Assembly: GCF_015751765.1 (NCBI RefSeq)
Contig: NZ_JADOTX010000001.1
Span: 4,836,001 to 4,900,000 of the forward strand
Source of the DNA: Micromonospora ureilytica
Lineage (GTDB): Bacteria; Actinomycetota; Actinomycetes; Mycobacteriales; Micromonosporaceae
DNA: 64,000 nt
Direction of reading: 5' to 3'
The position numbers were made by a program, and so were the translations under genes. The notes under the pieces are model-generated. The model saw only the letters and a list, made by a program, of their open reading frames with translations, did no database searches and was not told the DNA's origin. Below, piece after piece: positions 48,450 to 56,643 of this stretch. The first letter of the stretch is position 1; each line of letters opens with the position of its first letter.

Positions 48450-48776
48450 GTGGACGAGTTGCTCGACCGGAGCACCGCGCAGCAGTACGCGTCGTGGTTC
48501 CGGGCCCTCGCGGACCCGACCCGGGTCCAGATCGTCGAGTACCTCGCCCGCCACGCCCGGCCGATGAGCGTCGGCGAGATCGTCGCCGCGATCGGCCTGG
48601 CCCAGTCCACCGTCTCGCAGCACCTGAAGATCCTTACCGAGGTGCGGTTCGTCCTCGTCGAGGCGGTCGGCACCGCCCGGCACTACCGGATCAACGACGC
48701 CTGCGTCGACTGCTTCCCCTCCGCCGCCGACGTCGTCATGGGCCGACCCGCCCCCCACCCGAACGGAGCCTGCTGA
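48450..48776 (+). CDS. ArsR-family regulator (second copy)
   Basis: A 108-aa winged-helix protein (WFRALADPTRVQIVEYLARHARPMSVGEIVAAIGLAQSTVSQHLKIL at about 15-61). Unlike the first ArsR, it has no Cys in the recognition helix; Cys residues are at the C-terminus (NDACVDCFPSAAD), a metal site seen in another arsenic/metal ArsR subgroup. GTG 48450 follows a GAAGGGG. It overlaps the acetyltransferase gene by one base (TGATG). Likely controls the plus-strand arsenic genes. Confidence 0.88.
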   Translation: MDELLDRSTAQQYASWFRALADPTRVQIVEYLARHARPMSVGEIVAAIGLAQSTVSQHLKILTEVRFVLVEAVGTARHYRINDACVDCFPSAADVVMGRPAPHPNGAC

Positions 48777-49273
48777 TGGCCGAGATCACCGTTCGCCCCA
48801 TGACGGCCGGCGACGCCGCACGGGTGCTCGCGATCTACCAAGCGGGTCTCGACGGCGGCGACGCCAGCTTCGAGACCACGGCGCCGACCTGGGCAGAGTT
48901 TGACGCAGGCAAACTGCCCGCGCACCGCCTCGTCGCTGTCGGCGACGACAGCATGGTGATCGGCTGGATCGCCGTCTCACCCACCTCCGCCCGCGCGGTC
49001 TACGCCGGCGTGGTCGAGCACTCCGTCTACGTCGACCCCGCCGCCCGAGGCCGCGGCGTCGCCCGCCTCCTGCTCGACGCCCTGATCGCCTCCACCGAAG
49101 CCGCCGGCGTCTGGACCATCCAGTCCGGTGTCTTCGGCGAGAACACCGCCAGCCTCCGCCTGCACGAGCGCGCCGGTTTCCGGGTCATCGGCGTACGCGA
49201 GCGCGTCGCCCGCCACCACGGGCGGTGGCGCGACGTGATCCTGCTGGAACGCCGCAGCCCAGTCATCACCTGA
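48776..49273 (+). CDS. arsN: ArsN1-like GNAT N-acetyltransferase
   Basis: A 165-aa GNAT protein: acetyl-CoA loop VDPAARGRGVARLLLDALI (about 88-106), and the ArsN/Pat-type C-terminal part GVWTIQSGVFGENTASLRLHERAGFRVIG and RWRDVILLERRS. Relatives acetylate arsinothricin or phosphinothricin. Its place between arsR and an ArsO-like gene argues for an organoarsenical substrate. ATG 48776 overlaps the arsR stop. Confidence 0.82.
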   Translation: MAEITVRPMTAGDAARVLAIYQAGLDGGDASFETTAPTWAEFDAGKLPAHRLVAVGDDSMVIGWIAVSPTSARAVYAGVVEHSVYVDPAARGRGVARLLLDALIASTEAAGVWTIQSGVFGENTASLRLHERAGFRVIGVRERVARHHGRWRDVILLERRSPVIT

Positions 49274-49348
49274 CCAACCCTCCACCCCGCCGCACCGCCG
49301 CCGTCCACCTGCTTGATTCGACAACTCTCGACACAGAGGAGATACCTG

Positions 49349-50767
49349 ATGAACGCCCTGGATGACCTGCCCGTCGCGGTGATCGGCGCCGGCCCGGTCG
49401 GCCTGGCCGCCGCTGCGCACCTGAACGAGCGTGACCTACCGTTCCTCGTCCTGGAGGCCGGCGACACCCCCGCCGCCGCGGTGCGGCAGTGGGGACACGT
49501 GCGGGTCTTCTCCCCGTGGCGCTACAACATCGACCCCGCCGCCCGCCGCCTGCTCGACGACGCCGGTTGGGTCGCCCCCGACCTGGAGGCCCTGCCCACC
49601 GGCGCCGAGTTGGCCGACGACTACCTCCAACCCCTGGCGGAGGTGCCGCAGCTCAAGCCGCACCTGCGCTACGGCGCCCGCGTCGAGGCGATCAGCCGCC
49701 TCGGCCTCGACCGCCTGCGCACCGCCGGCCGCGACAGCACGCCGTTCCTCGTTCGCCTCGCCGACGGCCAGGAGGTGCTCGCCCGCGCGGTCATGGACGC
49801 CTCCGGCACCTGGAGCAACCCGAACGTCCTCGGCTCCTCCGGACTGCCCGCTCGAGGTGAGCGCGACGTCGCCGGGTATCTGGAGCACGCGCTGCCCGAC
49901 GTCCTCGGGACCGACCGGGACCGGTTCGCCGGCCGGCACACCCTCGTCGTCGGGGCCGGCCACTCTGCCGCGAACACGCTGCTGTCCCTGGCCGAGTTGG
50001 CCGAATCCACGCCAGGCACCGAGGTGACCTGGGCGATCCGCACCGCCTCACCGGCGCGCACCTACGGCGGCGGCGACGCCGACGCGCTGCCCGCACGCGG
50101 CGCGCTCGGCTCCCGGCTACGCGCGCACGTCGACGCCGGCCGGATCCGCCTGCTCACCGGGTTCGCCGTGCACGCCCTCACCCCCACCGACGGTCGGGTC
50201 AGCGTGGTCGTGCGTCACGCCGACGGCGGCGAAGAGCAGACCACAGTGGACCGCATCGTCGCGGCCACCGGCTTCCGCCCCGACCACTCCATCGCCGCCG
50301 AACTACGCCTCGACCTTGACCCGGTCATGGGCGCCACCCGCGCCCTGGCCCCGCTGATCGACCCCAACGAGCACTCCTGCGGCACCGTGCCCCCGCACGG
50401 CGTGGACGAGCTCACCCACCCCGAGTCGGGGTACTACGCCGTCGGCATGAAGTCCTACGGGCGGGCGCCGACGTTCCTGATGGCCACCGGCTACGAGCAG
50501 GTCCGCTCCGTCGTCGCCGCCCTTGCCGGCGACTGGGCCGCCGCCCGCGACGTCCAACTCGACCTCCCAGAGACCGGGGTGTGCAACAGCAGCCCGGACG
50601 AGTCCGCCGACACCGACGGCTGCTGCGGGCCGGCACCGGCCGCCCAGAACTCCGGACGGGGCCTGGCCACCGGCATCTCCGGCGGGCTGCTCGCCGCACC
50701 CTTGAGCCTGGTCAGCCTCGATGCCGCACCCGCCGAGACGCAGACCGGCGGCTGCTGCGCCAGCTGA
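49349..50767 (+). CDS. arsO: ArsO-like flavin-dependent monooxygenase/oxidoreductase
   Basis: A 472-aa FAD protein. Dinucleotide-binding motif VAVIGAGPVGLAAAAHL at the N-terminus, second (NADPH) motif TLVVGAGHSAANTLLSLAEL at about 205, and VDRIVAATGFRPD near 310. The tail (about 430-472) contains CN, DGCCGPAP and a final GGCCAS, resembling the Cys pairs of the broken gene at 48123. GAGGAG precedes ATG 49349. ArsO-family proteins accompany arsenic operons; the reaction on arsenicals is not settled. Confidence 0.82.
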   Translation: MNALDDLPVAVIGAGPVGLAAAAHLNERDLPFLVLEAGDTPAAAVRQWGHVRVFSPWRYNIDPAARRLLDDAGWVAPDLEALPTGAELADDYLQPLAEVPQLKPHLRYGARVEAISRLGLDRLRTAGRDSTPFLVRLADGQEVLARAVMDASGTWSNPNVLGSSGLPARGERDVAGYLEHALPDVLGTDRDRFAGRHTLVVGAGHSAANTLLSLAELAESTPGTEVTWAIRTASPARTYGGGDADALPARGALGSRLRAHVDAGRIRLLTGFAVHALTPTDGRVSVVVRHADGGEEQTTVDRIVAATGFRPDHSIAAELRLDLDPVMGATRALAPLIDPNEHSCGTVPPHGVDELTHPESGYYAVGMKSYGRAPTFLMATGYEQVRSVVAALAGDWAAARDVQLDLPETGVCNSSPDESADTDGCCGPAPAAQNSGRGLATGISGGLLAAPLSLVSLDAAPAETQTGGCCAS

Positions 50768-50949
50768 TGCACACCACCATCACGGTGCCCGCCGACCCTG
50801 TTGTCAGCGGGCACCACCGGTGGCGCATCGTCGCCGCCCTCGCCGTCACCTCCACCATCGCACTCGCCGCCGCCGACATGCGGAGCGGAACCACCACAGG
50901 CAGGCCCAGTGAACGGGAGTCGCCGAGAAAAGCGCGAGTTGCTCCGTAA
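50767..50949 (+). pseudogene. N-terminal fragment of an MFS-type transporter
   Basis: ATG 50767 overlaps the arsO stop. The first 33 codons (MHTTITVPADPVVSGHHRWR, then IVAALAVTSTIAL) look like the start of the MFS exporters that follow arsO in related arsenic loci. After the first part of TM1 the frame changes to unrelated sequence and stops at 50949. A truncated remnant, so the arsenical exporter expected here is missing. Confidence 0.5.
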
Positions 50950-51074
50950 CGCGGTGCTCAACACCGCCCTCACTGCCGACCCGGACGAAGACCAACGTTG
51001 GTGGTCACGGCGCTAGCGTCCTCAGCCTGCGGGCCTGCCCGCTTGCACCGAACGCCAGCCACCGCCGGCGCTCG

Positions 51075-52049
51075 TCACTCCGGGCCGAGCGGCGGTAGCG
51101 GAGGGAGGCTGCTGGGTACGCTCGTCTGCCCTGACATGCCACCGTTGTGGCGGCGTAGGTATTCCCGAAGGGTATGGATCATGCCCTCCGTGGTCGAGCC
51201 CGAGACGCCCTCGATGTGGAGTTGGTCTGTGGCGGAGATACCCATCACCAGCTCGATGGCCGGCCGTCCTGCGACCATGAGCCGTAGGGTCTGCCTGCCG
51301 GTCACGTGCACGATGCTCCCGCTGGCGGTGGCGATCGGGATCGCCGTCGGTGTCTGCGGCATCGGTTGGCCGGGGGGCGGCGCCGCCTGGTTTCCAGGCG
51401 GGAGGAAGAAGTTCACCCGGTCACTGGCAGTCTCCAGCCCGTCCACGCTCTGCAGGTGGTATTCCTTCGTGGCGTCGCTGACCGTCGCGCCGGTGCGCAT
51501 GTCGAGGGTGGCCTCGTAGGTCAGAAGCCGATAGTTCGACAGGTAGACGACCAGGATCTTGTAGAGCGAGGCGCGCAGGACGCCGTCAGCACCGCGAGCG
51601 ATCTGGTATGGGACATCCGGCGGGAAGCCGTGGAAAACCAGGAGGTCCTCACCCCACTTGAGGGTGACTTCGCCCGGGTGGCGGTTCAATCGCCGACGGC
51701 CGGCGTCCGCTGCGTAGTTCTCACCCTCCTGCAGCCAGCCGTCCATTTGACTGTCGGAGGCGCGAGGAAAGGCCGCGGCGATTCCGGAATTGTAGGCCGA
51801 GTACGTCCCGGCGAGTTTGATCCCGCCGAAGATGACGGCCGCACCACCGCCGAGGAAGCCCAGGCAGCCGAGGCATGCCAAGCCTGCCAGGCCACTGTCG
51901 GCGGAGGCACCGATGAGCGACAGGACGCCGACGACAAGGAGAAGGCCGCCGCCGCCGAGCGCGATCAGGGCCCCGACGTACGAGGGTTTCTGCGGCACCA
52001 GGTTGAAGTATTTGTGTACCAGCTCTTGCCTACTGTGGTTCTGCGTCAT
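51075..52049 (-). CDS. Two-TM membrane protein of the Trypco1/protease operon
   Basis: A 324-aa protein. Two adjacent membrane segments at about 26-75 (VGALIALGGGGLLLVVGVLSLIG; LACLGCLGFLGGGAAVIFGGI) are followed by a cytoplasmic part with PH-like strands (RASLYKILVVYLSNYRLLTYEATLDMRTGATVSDATKEYHLQ, about 165-206) and a Pro-rich tail. ATG 52049 is 7 bp after the protease stop, same strand. The family is not recognised; it may be the membrane effector or anchor for the protease. Confidence 0.65.
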   Translation of the reverse strand: MTQNHSRQELVHKYFNLVPQKPSYVGALIALGGGGLLLVVGVLSLIGASADSGLAGLACLGCLGFLGGGAAVIFGGIKLAGTYSAYNSGIAAAFPRASDSQMDGWLQEGENYAADAGRRRLNRHPGEVTLKWGEDLLVFHGFPPDVPYQIARGADGVLRASLYKILVVYLSNYRLLTYEATLDMRTGATVSDATKEYHLQSVDGLETASDRVNFFLPPGNQAAPPPGQPMPQTPTAIPIATASGSIVHVTGRQTLRLMVAGRPAIELVMGISATDQLHIEGVSGSTTEGMIHTLREYLRRHNGGMSGQTSVPSSLPPLPPLGPE

Positions 52050-52055
52050 GCCATC

Positions 52056-53066
52056 TCATCCCATGGATCGCCGATAGAGACTGCGCCAGGTCAGACACTC
52101 CGTCGCCGGGACGTGGCTGACGATTTCGATCGCGTGGCCGGTCGACACGTGGCTTGCGGTCAGCTCGTGGTGGCCACCGCGACCTGACACCGGCAGACTG
52201 CGCAGGCCGTAGTAGTCCTCCCGGACCAGCGCCAGGAGCGCCTGCGCGTGCGCCGAGCCGGAGTCGAGGCGGCATGCTTCGCCCAGCAACCGCTCGATGC
52301 CGTCGATGACCTCGCCGGAGTGGTTCGCCGGGCGGACGCCTTGTAGCAGCACGATCGCCCAGTAGTAGTACAGATCCGAGCTGCGGCGGTGCCTGCTGTG
52401 CAGATCGGGAAGCCGATCGCGAGCCGCGGTGTAGCGCCGGGAATTGAGGGACCGCAGCACGGCAACGAAGTCGGGGTCTCCCGAGAGTGGATCGGCGAGC
52501 ACCGCGGCGAGCCATGGCGCGCTCGCGGCGATGGTGTCGTTTGGAATGACCCAGGCCGATCGCTCCGAGAGCGACCTGTCCGCGCTGACGACCATGCCGA
52601 CCACGAGTCCCGTGCCCACGTCCGTAGCGGCACCGCCGCTGAAGCCGGGCTCGACCCATGCCGTGTGGCCATGGACGGCGTCGATCTGGATCCACTCGCC
52701 GGTGCGGCTCGGGCCTGACACCCGCGCTTGACTTCGACGCCCTTCCCGGCCGCGGTCGGGGAGCCCAAAGAGATCGAGGACCGTTCCCGCGGTGGGCCGA
52801 TTTGCCGGTCCCATTGGCGCGACGGCGTCCGCCGGGTGACCGGCAATGTCGATCGTGGCGATGTCCGGAATTGGGTTGACGTGCTTGTCGTACGCGCTGG
52901 GGACGGCTACCGCACGGGTGCCGGGCAGCGAGGCGACCCGACAATGCCGCTGCCCGCGCCCGATGAGGTGGGCGCAGGTGAGTGCGCGGGTCGGCGTGAC
53001 AGCGAAGCCACATCCCGTGGCCTCACCGATCACCTCCAATCGCCACACCTCATCGGCAGCGGTCAT
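52056..53066 (-). CDS. Trypsin-like serine protease with helical C-terminal domain
   Basis: A 336-aa protein without signal peptide. Catalytic triad: His in ALTCAHLIG (about 32), Asp in IPDIATIDIAG (about 69), Ser in EPGFSGGAATDVGTGLVVGMVV (about 143). From about 195 to the end it is helical, TPR-like (VAVLRSLNSRRYTAARDRL; GVRPANHSGEVIDGIERLLGEACRLDSGSAHAQALLALV). Cytoplasmic trypsin-like proteases next to Trypco1 proteins are known from actinobacterial conflict systems. ATG 53066 overlaps the upstream stop by ATGA. Confidence 0.82.
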   Translation of the reverse strand: MTAADEVWRLEVIGEATGCGFAVTPTRALTCAHLIGRGQRHCRVASLPGTRAVAVPSAYDKHVNPIPDIATIDIAGHPADAVAPMGPANRPTAGTVLDLFGLPDRGREGRRSQARVSGPSRTGEWIQIDAVHGHTAWVEPGFSGGAATDVGTGLVVGMVVSADRSLSERSAWVIPNDTIAASAPWLAAVLADPLSGDPDFVAVLRSLNSRRYTAARDRLPDLHSRHRRSSDLYYYWAIVLLQGVRPANHSGEVIDGIERLLGEACRLDSGSAHAQALLALVREDYYGLRSLPVSGRGGHHELTASHVSTGHAIEIVSHVPATECLTWRSLYRRSMG

Positions 53067-53407
53067 GGCTCGCGGATGTCCGTGGAACCATCGCGCCGCC
53101 AGAGCAGCTCAACCGAGATGTTGCCCTCGACGGCCGAGCGGGCGATCACAGCGCCGACCTCGGTCGTCAACTTCACACCGAATCCGATCTTGATCTCGTC
53201 GGGACTCGACGCTTTGCGCAGATCGGCGAGTACGGCTTCGGCCGCATCGCGAATATGAGTCAGATTCGATTCGAAGAACTCGCGTGCGTCCCGAACGCCA
53301 TTTACCCGCCTGCCGGCGGGAGTCGAGCCGCGCCGCTCCTCCTCCACCTCGACAATGACCGAGGTGCCATCACGGACAACAAATCTGACCAGCTCGGTTT
53401 CCGGCAT
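53063..53407 (-). CDS. Trypco1 (CU044_2847-like) trypsin-co-occurring protein
   Basis: A 114-aa alpha-beta protein: ETELVRFVVRDGTSVIVEVEEE at the N-terminus, a central helix (FFESNLTHIRDAAEAVLADLR), then IKIGFGVKLTTEVGAVIARSAVEGNISVELLW (about 73-104), the hallmark of the trypsin-co-occurring domain 1 (CU044_2847 family). GGGGGA lies 4 nt before ATG 53407. It is the first gene of a three-gene operon with the protease and a membrane protein. Probably an adaptor or regulator of the protease. Confidence 0.78.
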   Translation of the reverse strand: MPETELVRFVVRDGTSVIVEVEEERRGSTPAGRRVNGVRDAREFFESNLTHIRDAAEAVLADLRKASSPDEIKIGFGVKLTTEVGAVIARSAVEGNISVELLWRRDGSTDIREP

Positions 53408-53593
53408 CGATCCCCCAGAGTCGAGATCGACCATACCAAGATGGACGGTCGTCCATGACGCCCGAAAGTCCACCTTCGACAAACACATGGCTGTCCGACG
53501 CGAGGCGTTGGGCTCGTCTGCACCCAGACCAAAGTGCTGCCCGCCGCCGAAGACGGACGCCAACGCCCCCGGTCCGTACCGCAGGACAGGGAC

Positions 53594-53631
53594 GGGCCCG
53601 GCGCGGAGTGTGGTTTCTCCGCGCCGGGCCC
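53594..53631 (-). terminator. Perfect 15-bp hairpin terminator after the GH6 gene
   Basis: GGGCCCGGCGCGGAG (53594-53608) pairs perfectly with CTCCGCGCCGGGCCC (53617-53631) across 8 nt. It lies 16 bp past the minus-strand GH6 stop. It also insulates the protease operon promoter on its left. Confidence 0.75.
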
Positions 53632-53647
53632 GCCGCATCGGTTGGGG

Positions 53648-55030
53648 TCAGCTGGTCGCGCAGGTGGCCGTCGTGCTCGGGCCGGTGCCGGTGCCCTGGA
53701 AGCCGAAGCTCGTCGACTGCCGGCCGAGGACCCGCCCGTTGTAGCTCACGTTGGTGAACCCGACGGTTCCGCTGGTGCCGCTGGCCTGGGCGCTCCAGGT
53801 GCTGGTAACCGCGCCGCTGGGCAGCGCGACGGTCACGGTCCAGCCGTTGATGTCCGACATGCCGGCGGTGACCGTCACGCTCGCGGTGAAGCCACCGGCC
53901 CACTGGTTGACAGCGACCGACGCGTAGCAGCCGTCACCGGCCGGCGGCGTGGTCGGCGGCGTGGTCGGCGGCGTGGTCGGAGGGGTCGTCGGCGGGGTGG
54001 TCGGCGGCGTGGTGGGCGGCGTCGTCGGCGGGGTCGTGGTCGGCGGATTGGGCGCGCCGTTGGCCAGGCTGAAGGCCAGGTCGGGCTGGAACGAACCGGC
54101 CGTGTAGCGGCAGCCGTCCGCCTCTCCCGGCGGCTTTACCCAAAGGTACGCGTCGATGTTTCCGTCGCCGGTGTTGGTCGTCGGGTACTGCCCGATACGC
54201 CGGTCGGTGTTGTCGTCGCCGCACCAGTCGCCGCTGGCGCCCCCGTTACGGCTGGTGTCGATGACCTGGCGCTTGCCCGAGATGCCCATGCCGTTGAGCG
54301 CGGAGATGACCGCGCGGCCGAAGTTCGCCTCGTTGGAGGTCGAGTTGTAGTTCGACACGTTGGTGAAGAAGCCGTCGGCGTACTGCACGCCGGCCGCCCG
54401 GAGCCGGTTGGCCGTCTCACCCGCGCTGTTCCAGGTGGAGTGGCCGCCGTCGAGGTACACCTTGGCGTTGGGGTTGCCCGCCTTGATGGTCCGGGTGGCG
54501 GTCGAGATCGCCTGGTTGCGCGCATTGATCTCGGCGCTGCTCAGGCACGTCAGTAGGGCGAGCGAGTCGGTCTCCAGGATGATGATGACCGTCTGGTTGC
54601 CCAGTCCTCTGGCGAAGTTGGACACCCACGTCTGGTACTGGTTGAGGTCCGGCGCGCCACCGGCGCTGGCCCCGCCGCAGTCCCGGTTGGTGATCTCGTA
54701 CACCGCCAGCACCGGGATCTGCTGAGCCGCGTTGGCGGTGCCGATGAACCCGGAGACCTCGGACTGCACGGTCGAGGGGCTGAAGTTTGCGAACCAACGG
54801 GCCTGCGGCTGACTCGCGATCTTGTCGCGGATGACGGCGGCACGCGAGTCGCCGGGGTTGGCGGCGACCCAGCGGACGACGGCCGAACTCGGGTCGCGGT
54901 AGAGCGATCCGGAAAGCGTGCCGGCGGAGGCGCTGCTGACGGCGAGGCAGACGCCGACGGCTGTGGCGCCCGCGATGGCCGCCACGCTGACGGCCGCCGA
55001 TCTGCGGCGAAGCGAGGAGAGGATAGCCAC
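53648..55030 (-). CDS. Secreted GH6 cellulase with CBM2
   Basis: A 460-aa secreted glycoside hydrolase. Signal peptide about 1-40 (VSVAAIAGATAVGVCLAVSSASA), GH6 catalytic domain with IPVLAVYEITNRDCGG, IIILETDSLA, VYLDGGHSTW and YLWVKPPGEADG (proposed acid and base Asp residues within these blocks), a linker of TTPP repeats, and a C-terminal CBM2 (about 360-460, conserved Trp in NQWAGGF and SDINGWTV). Start GTG 55030 is fixed by GGAGG 10 nt upstream. A CebR-type operator precedes it. Attacks cellulose chains outside the cell. Confidence 0.93.
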   Translation of the reverse strand: MAILSSLRRRSAAVSVAAIAGATAVGVCLAVSSASAGTLSGSLYRDPSSAVVRWVAANPGDSRAAVIRDKIASQPQARWFANFSPSTVQSEVSGFIGTANAAQQIPVLAVYEITNRDCGGASAGGAPDLNQYQTWVSNFARGLGNQTVIIILETDSLALLTCLSSAEINARNQAISTATRTIKAGNPNAKVYLDGGHSTWNSAGETANRLRAAGVQYADGFFTNVSNYNSTSNEANFGRAVISALNGMGISGKRQVIDTSRNGGASGDWCGDDNTDRRIGQYPTTNTGDGNIDAYLWVKPPGEADGCRYTAGSFQPDLAFSLANGAPNPPTTTPPTTPPTTPPTTPPTTPPTTPPTTPPTTPPAGDGCYASVAVNQWAGGFTASVTVTAGMSDINGWTVTVALPSGAVTSTWSAQASGTSGTVGFTNVSYNGRVLGRQSTSFGFQGTGTGPSTTATCATS

Positions 55031-55070
55031 GACGTGTTGCCTCCAGATCACATTGACGTTTCTAAGTTTG

Positions 55071-55084
55071 TGGGAGCGTTCCCA
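55071..55084 (-). promoter_or_regulatory. CebR-type operator of the GH6 gene
   Basis: TGGGAGCGTTCCCA differs by one base from the consensus TGGGAGCGCTCCCA bound by the cellobiose-responsive LacI repressor CebR/CelR. It lies 41 bp upstream of the GH6 start. Confidence 0.75.
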
Positions 55085-55248
55085 TGGACGGTAGCGGAGG
55101 CACGCACCGCTGCCAAGGTGTACAGACCCGTCGATGGCTCGGATACCCGAGTTTGTGTGCCAGGGCCGCACGGGGCCTGCGTGGCGCGGCCGCCGCCTTC
55201 GCGCGGATCGAAACCCGCCGCGCCCCACCAGTCGGTGCCCGGTGGACG

Positions 55249-56643
55249 CTATCGCCGGTCGAGTGCCGCGGCGAGCCGGCGGACCGCCTCGTCCATCAGC
55301 TCTGCCGGGGCCGCGGCGTAGGTGAGACGTAGGTGCGGCGCCGGAGCCTCGGCGGCGTACCAGGGGCGGCCGGGAAAGACGACGACACCCTTGGCGGCAG
55401 CGGCGGCGGCCAACGCCACGTCGTCCGTGCCGTCGGGCAGCCGGACCCACAGGTGCAGTCCGCCGCGGGGAATGCTCTGCGGGGTCAGCGACGGCAGGTG
55501 CCGCGCCAGCGCGGACAGCAGCGCCGCACGGCGGGAGCGCAGCTCGTTTCGCAGTGTTCGGCGATGCCGGGCCCAGGCCGGTGCGGTGACGAACTCCAGC
55601 GTGGCCTGCTGCAGTGGCCCGGCGACGAAGAAGTCGTCGAGCAGTCGTGCAGCCCGCAGTCGGGTGCCGGCCGGGCCGCGAGCACCGATCGCGGCGATCC
55701 GCAGGCCCGGTGCGGCGGACTTGGTCAGCGAGCGCAGGTAGATGACGTGCCCGTCCGGGTCGTCCGCGGCCAGTGGCGGTGGCGGCTCGCCGTCGATGGT
55801 CAGGTCGCGGGCGTAGTCGTCCTCGATCAGGAACGCCCCGTTGTCGCGAACCGTGGCCGCGACCGCGGCTCGGCGCTGGACGGCGAGCGTCGCGCCGTGC
55901 GGATTGGCGTAGAGCGGCTGACAGTAGAACAACCGGGCGCCGGTACGGGCGAACGCGCCGGCGAGCTGGTCGGGCTGCACGCCGTCGACGTCGGCGGGCA
56001 CGGGTACCAGACGCAACCCGGCCGCGCGCGCGGCGGCCAGCGCGCCCAGATAGGTCGGGGACTCCACGAGCAGGGTGTCGCCGGGCGTGGTCAGCGCGCG
56101 CAGCGTCGACGACAGCGCGGCCTGCCCGCCCTGGCAGATCACCATGTCGTCGGGGCGCAGCCCCGTGCCGGTCTCGCGGGCGAACCAGGCGCGCAGATCT
56201 CCGCGCCCCTCGGCCGGGCCGCGCTCCCAGGAGGAGGGCTGCCGGGCAGCGCGGGCCAACGCCGCACCGAGCGGACCGGCAGGCTGGAGGTCCGGCGCCA
56301 GATAGCCACCAGAGAGCGGTATAGCCCCTGCGGGCGGTAACGCCAGTAACGCCTGCATCTCCTCCTCGCCCGGCCGGCGGGGACCGAGCGCCACCGTCTG
56401 CCACGACAGGTCCGGTGCGCTCCGTTGCTCCGGCCGACTGGCCACGAACGTGCCCCGGCCCGACCGGGTCTCGATGAGCCCCTGGGCCACGAGCTGTCGG
56501 ATCGCCGCGGCGACCGTGACCGGGGAGGCGTGGTGGCGGGCGGTCAGCTCGCGCACCGAGGGCAGGCGCGCGCCGGGTGCCGCCCGGTCGATCAGCCTCC
56601 GCAGATCCTGCACGACAGGATCAACAGCGTTACTGTTACCCAT
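55249..56643 (-). CDS. MocR-type GntR/aminotransferase transcriptional regulator
   Basis: A 464-aa fusion: N-terminal GntR winged helix (about 10-70: LPSVRELTARHHASPVTVAAAIRQLVAQGLIETRSGRGTFV) and a fold type I aminotransferase domain with the PLP Lys in YLRSLTKSAAPGLRI (about 335) and Asp/Tyr in LIEDDYARDL. MocR proteins sense PLP or amino compounds. It is divergent from the EamA exporter, with which it shares its start codon bases (56641-56644), and probably controls it. Confidence 0.9.
   Translation of the reverse strand: MGNSNAVDPVVQDLRRLIDRAAPGARLPSVRELTARHHASPVTVAAAIRQLVAQGLIETRSGRGTFVASRPEQRSAPDLSWQTVALGPRRPGEEEMQALLALPPAGAIPLSGGYLAPDLQPAGPLGAALARAARQPSSWERGPAEGRGDLRAWFARETGTGLRPDDMVICQGGQAALSSTLRALTTPGDTLLVESPTYLGALAAARAAGLRLVPVPADVDGVQPDQLAGAFARTGARLFYCQPLYANPHGATLAVQRRAAVAATVRDNGAFLIEDDYARDLTIDGEPPPPLAADDPDGHVIYLRSLTKSAAPGLRIAAIGARGPAGTRLRAARLLDDFFVAGPLQQATLEFVTAPAWARHRRTLRNELRSRRAALLSALARHLPSLTPQSIPRGGLHLWVRLPDGTDDVALAAAAAAKGVVVFPGRPWYAAEAPAPHLRLTYAAAPAELMDEAVRRLAAALDRR

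Noticed and set aside
50909..51016. 35-aa frame ending DPDEDQRWWSRR after the truncated transporter
   Set aside because: Looks like the tail of something, but there is no ribosome binding site or family. It may be a scrap at the truncation point and cannot be supported as a gene.
53944..54040. Tandem short repeats that could be read as a microsatellite or CRISPR-like array
   Set aside because: They encode the TTPP linker between the GH6 and CBM2 domains; period 12 bp, no spacers.
53534..54556. Plus-strand 340-aa frame opposite the GH6 gene
   Set aside because: It is antisense to the linker and catalytic domain, Gly/Arg-rich and without a ribosome binding site.
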